Of a DNA stretch of 15,127 bases, positions 14,049 to 15,127 are shown piece after piece. Location of the stretch: positions 1 through 15,127 of the forward strand of contig JAFAGX010000284.1 of assembly GCA_019237515.1 (NCBI GenBank). Direction: 5' to 3'. Source of the stretch: Acidobacteriaceae bacterium. Lineage in GTDB: Bacteria > Acidobacteriota > Terriglobia > Terriglobales > SbA1. The number at the start of each line of letters is the position of its first letter. Position 1 is the first letter of the stretch. Made by a program: the position numbers and the translations under genes. The notes beneath the pieces are model-generated. The model was not told the DNA's origin and ran no database searches. It saw nothing but the letters and a program-made list of their open reading frames with translations.

Positions 14049-15127
14049 ATGCGGAAATACCTTGTATTGTGGGTTGGTCTTTTCTTCAGTTGCATGCTGG
14101 TGGGCTGCGGAGGTGGAAGTCTCAGCAGTAACCCCAGCAACAATCAATCTTCGACACCAACGCCACCCAATCCGAACTATAACCCTCAGGCTGCCAAATA
14201 CGGCCAGTGGACGACGAGCACCACAAAAATGCCCATTAACCCGATCCACGCGGCTCTGCTGCATACCGGGAAAATTCTTGTAGTCTCAGGCTCCGGAAAT
14301 TGTCCGCCGCAGCAGGCCGGCTGTCCCCAAGGTCCGCAGTATTCTCAAGGCGCCGCGCTGTTTGATTTGTCAAACAACAACACTCACATCATTCCCACCA
14401 GCTGGGACATGTTTTGCAATGGCATGTCCATCATGCAAGATGGGCGAGCGCTGCTCCAGGGCGGCACAAAAACCTACGGCACATTGGCGTTAGTTGGCGC
14501 AGCCGGGGATACTCCGTTTTTGGGCTTGCCCAATGCGTCGATTTTCGATCCATCCAGCGAATCTTTCGGTGATATACCCGCAACGGCCCACGGACGCTGG
14601 TATCCCACGGTGACGGAATTAAACGACGGCCGAATGATGACTACGGCTGGGTTGAACGACAGCGATGGCAATAACAACAACACCAGCGAAATCTGGAACG
14701 GACAACAATGGAGCGCCGAAATTGCAGGCAACCCGAACATTCCGGATTTTCCCACATTCCAATTTCCACTCTATCCACGCATGCATCTGCTGCCAACGGG
14801 GCATGTCTTCTACTCGGCCCCATCATCGGCGGCGCTCGATTTTGATCCAAGCACTCAGACTTGGAAGCTGGTGGCTTGGACAATCTATCCGGGATTGACT
14901 GATCCCAACGGCGAGCGAACCTACGGAACGTCGGTGCTTTTGCCCCTGACTCCCCAGAACAATTACAGCCCGAAGGTGATCATCATGGGGGGCGACAATC
15001 CGGCCACCAACACAACTGAGTTGATTGACTTGAGCCCAGCAGGAATGAACATTTCTTCCTCATGCCCAAATTACGCACCCTGTTGGGTACAAGGGCCACC
15101 GATGGCGCAGGCGCGCGTCGAAATGGA
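14049..15127 (+). CDS. galactose/glyoxal oxidase-like Kelch lipoprotein, putative copper-radical oxidase, 3' partial
   Basis: The frame opens at an ATG behind AAAGGAAG and stays open to the window edge; 359 residues are visible. The signal peptide ends in the lipobox LVGC (C20), then a Gly/Ser/Asn/Pro-rich linker, so it is a lipoprotein on the cell surface or in the periplasm. Kelch-like repeats follow: ALLQGGTKTYG, RMMTTAGLNDSDG and VIIMGGDN. DMFCNGMSIMQDGR with C123 matches the galactose oxidase DMFCPGISMD site, and GRWYPTVTELNDGR with Y185 matches the partner tyrosine of the Tyr-Cys radical cofactor. The spacing of 62 residues is close to that of glyoxal oxidase. The axial Tyr-His pair and the last His ligand would lie beyond the edge and cannot be checked. 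Such enzymes oxidise an alcohol or aldehyde to give H2O2; its place after a glycan cluster suggests glycan modification, like GlxA beside CslA in Streptomyces. Confidence 0.82.
   Translation, partial: MRKYLVLWVGLFFSCMLVGCGGGSLSSNPSNNQSSTPTPPNPNYNPQAAKYGQWTTSTTKMPINPIHAALLHTGKILVVSGSGNCPPQQAGCPQGPQYSQGAALFDLSNNNTHIIPTSWDMFCNGMSIMQDGRALLQGGTKTYGTLALVGAAGDTPFLGLPNASIFDPSSESFGDIPATAHGRWYPTVTELNDGRMMTTAGLNDSDGNNNNTSEIWNGQQWSAEIAGNPNIPDFPTFQFPLYPRMHLLPTGHVFYSAPSSAALDFDPSTQTWKLVAWTIYPGLTDPNGERTYGTSVLLPLTPQNNYSPKVIIMGGDNPATNTTELIDLSPAGMNISSSCPNYAPCWVQGPPMAQARVEM

Overview
The window looks like chromosomal DNA of a moderately GC-rich Gram-negative bacterium, most likely an Acidobacteriota (Terriglobia-type) soil organism. 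This is an inference from protein style: a twin-arginine sulfite oxidase paired with a small cytochrome c, a stand-alone PP2C phosphatase, a DesK/NarL-type two-component pair, very small helical proteins with strong Shine-Dalgarno sites, and lipoprotein and outer-membrane signals. No marker gene fixes the taxonomy. I saw no tRNA, rRNA, CRISPR array, insertion sequence or phage gene.

Left part (1-5271). An NmrA-type NAD(P)-binding reductase cut by the left edge converges on a leftward gene for an unusual ABC ATPase. That ATPase has an MgtE-N-like helical front, a nitrate/sulfonate-type ATPase core and a C-terminal AAA-associated-type domain; no permease is visible beside it. Two very small rightward genes follow. 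Then comes a leftward three-gene unit: a 61-residue membrane protein, a DesK-like histidine kinase and a NarL/LuxR response regulator, the last two overlapping by 4 bp.

Middle part (5272-7606). A PP2C Ser/Thr phosphatase is followed by a sorAB-like pair: a Tat-exported molybdopterin sulfite oxidase and a monohaem cytochrome c overlapping it by 14 bp.

Right part (7687-15127). This is the most interesting region. A GalE-type UDP-hexose 4-epimerase is divergent from a tightly packed rightward cluster: secreted NodB-type polysaccharide deacetylase, processive-looking family-2 glycosyltransferase (4-bp overlap), an outer-membrane beta-barrel-like protein with an internal duplication (3-bp gap), a 37-codon one-helix protein, a large secreted M48 metalloprotease with added Ig-like and LolA-like regions, and a lipoprotein with the Cys/Tyr signature of galactose/glyoxal oxidases that runs off the right edge. 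Together these suggest a cell-envelope or exopolysaccharide system: sugar nucleotide supply, polymerisation, deacetylation, outer-membrane passage, and possibly oxidation of the glycan by a copper-radical enzyme. The 359-bp divergent region 8686-9044 carries clustered inverted repeats and a 10-bp direct repeat that could be its control site. The function of the cluster is inference from gene content, not shown by the sequence.
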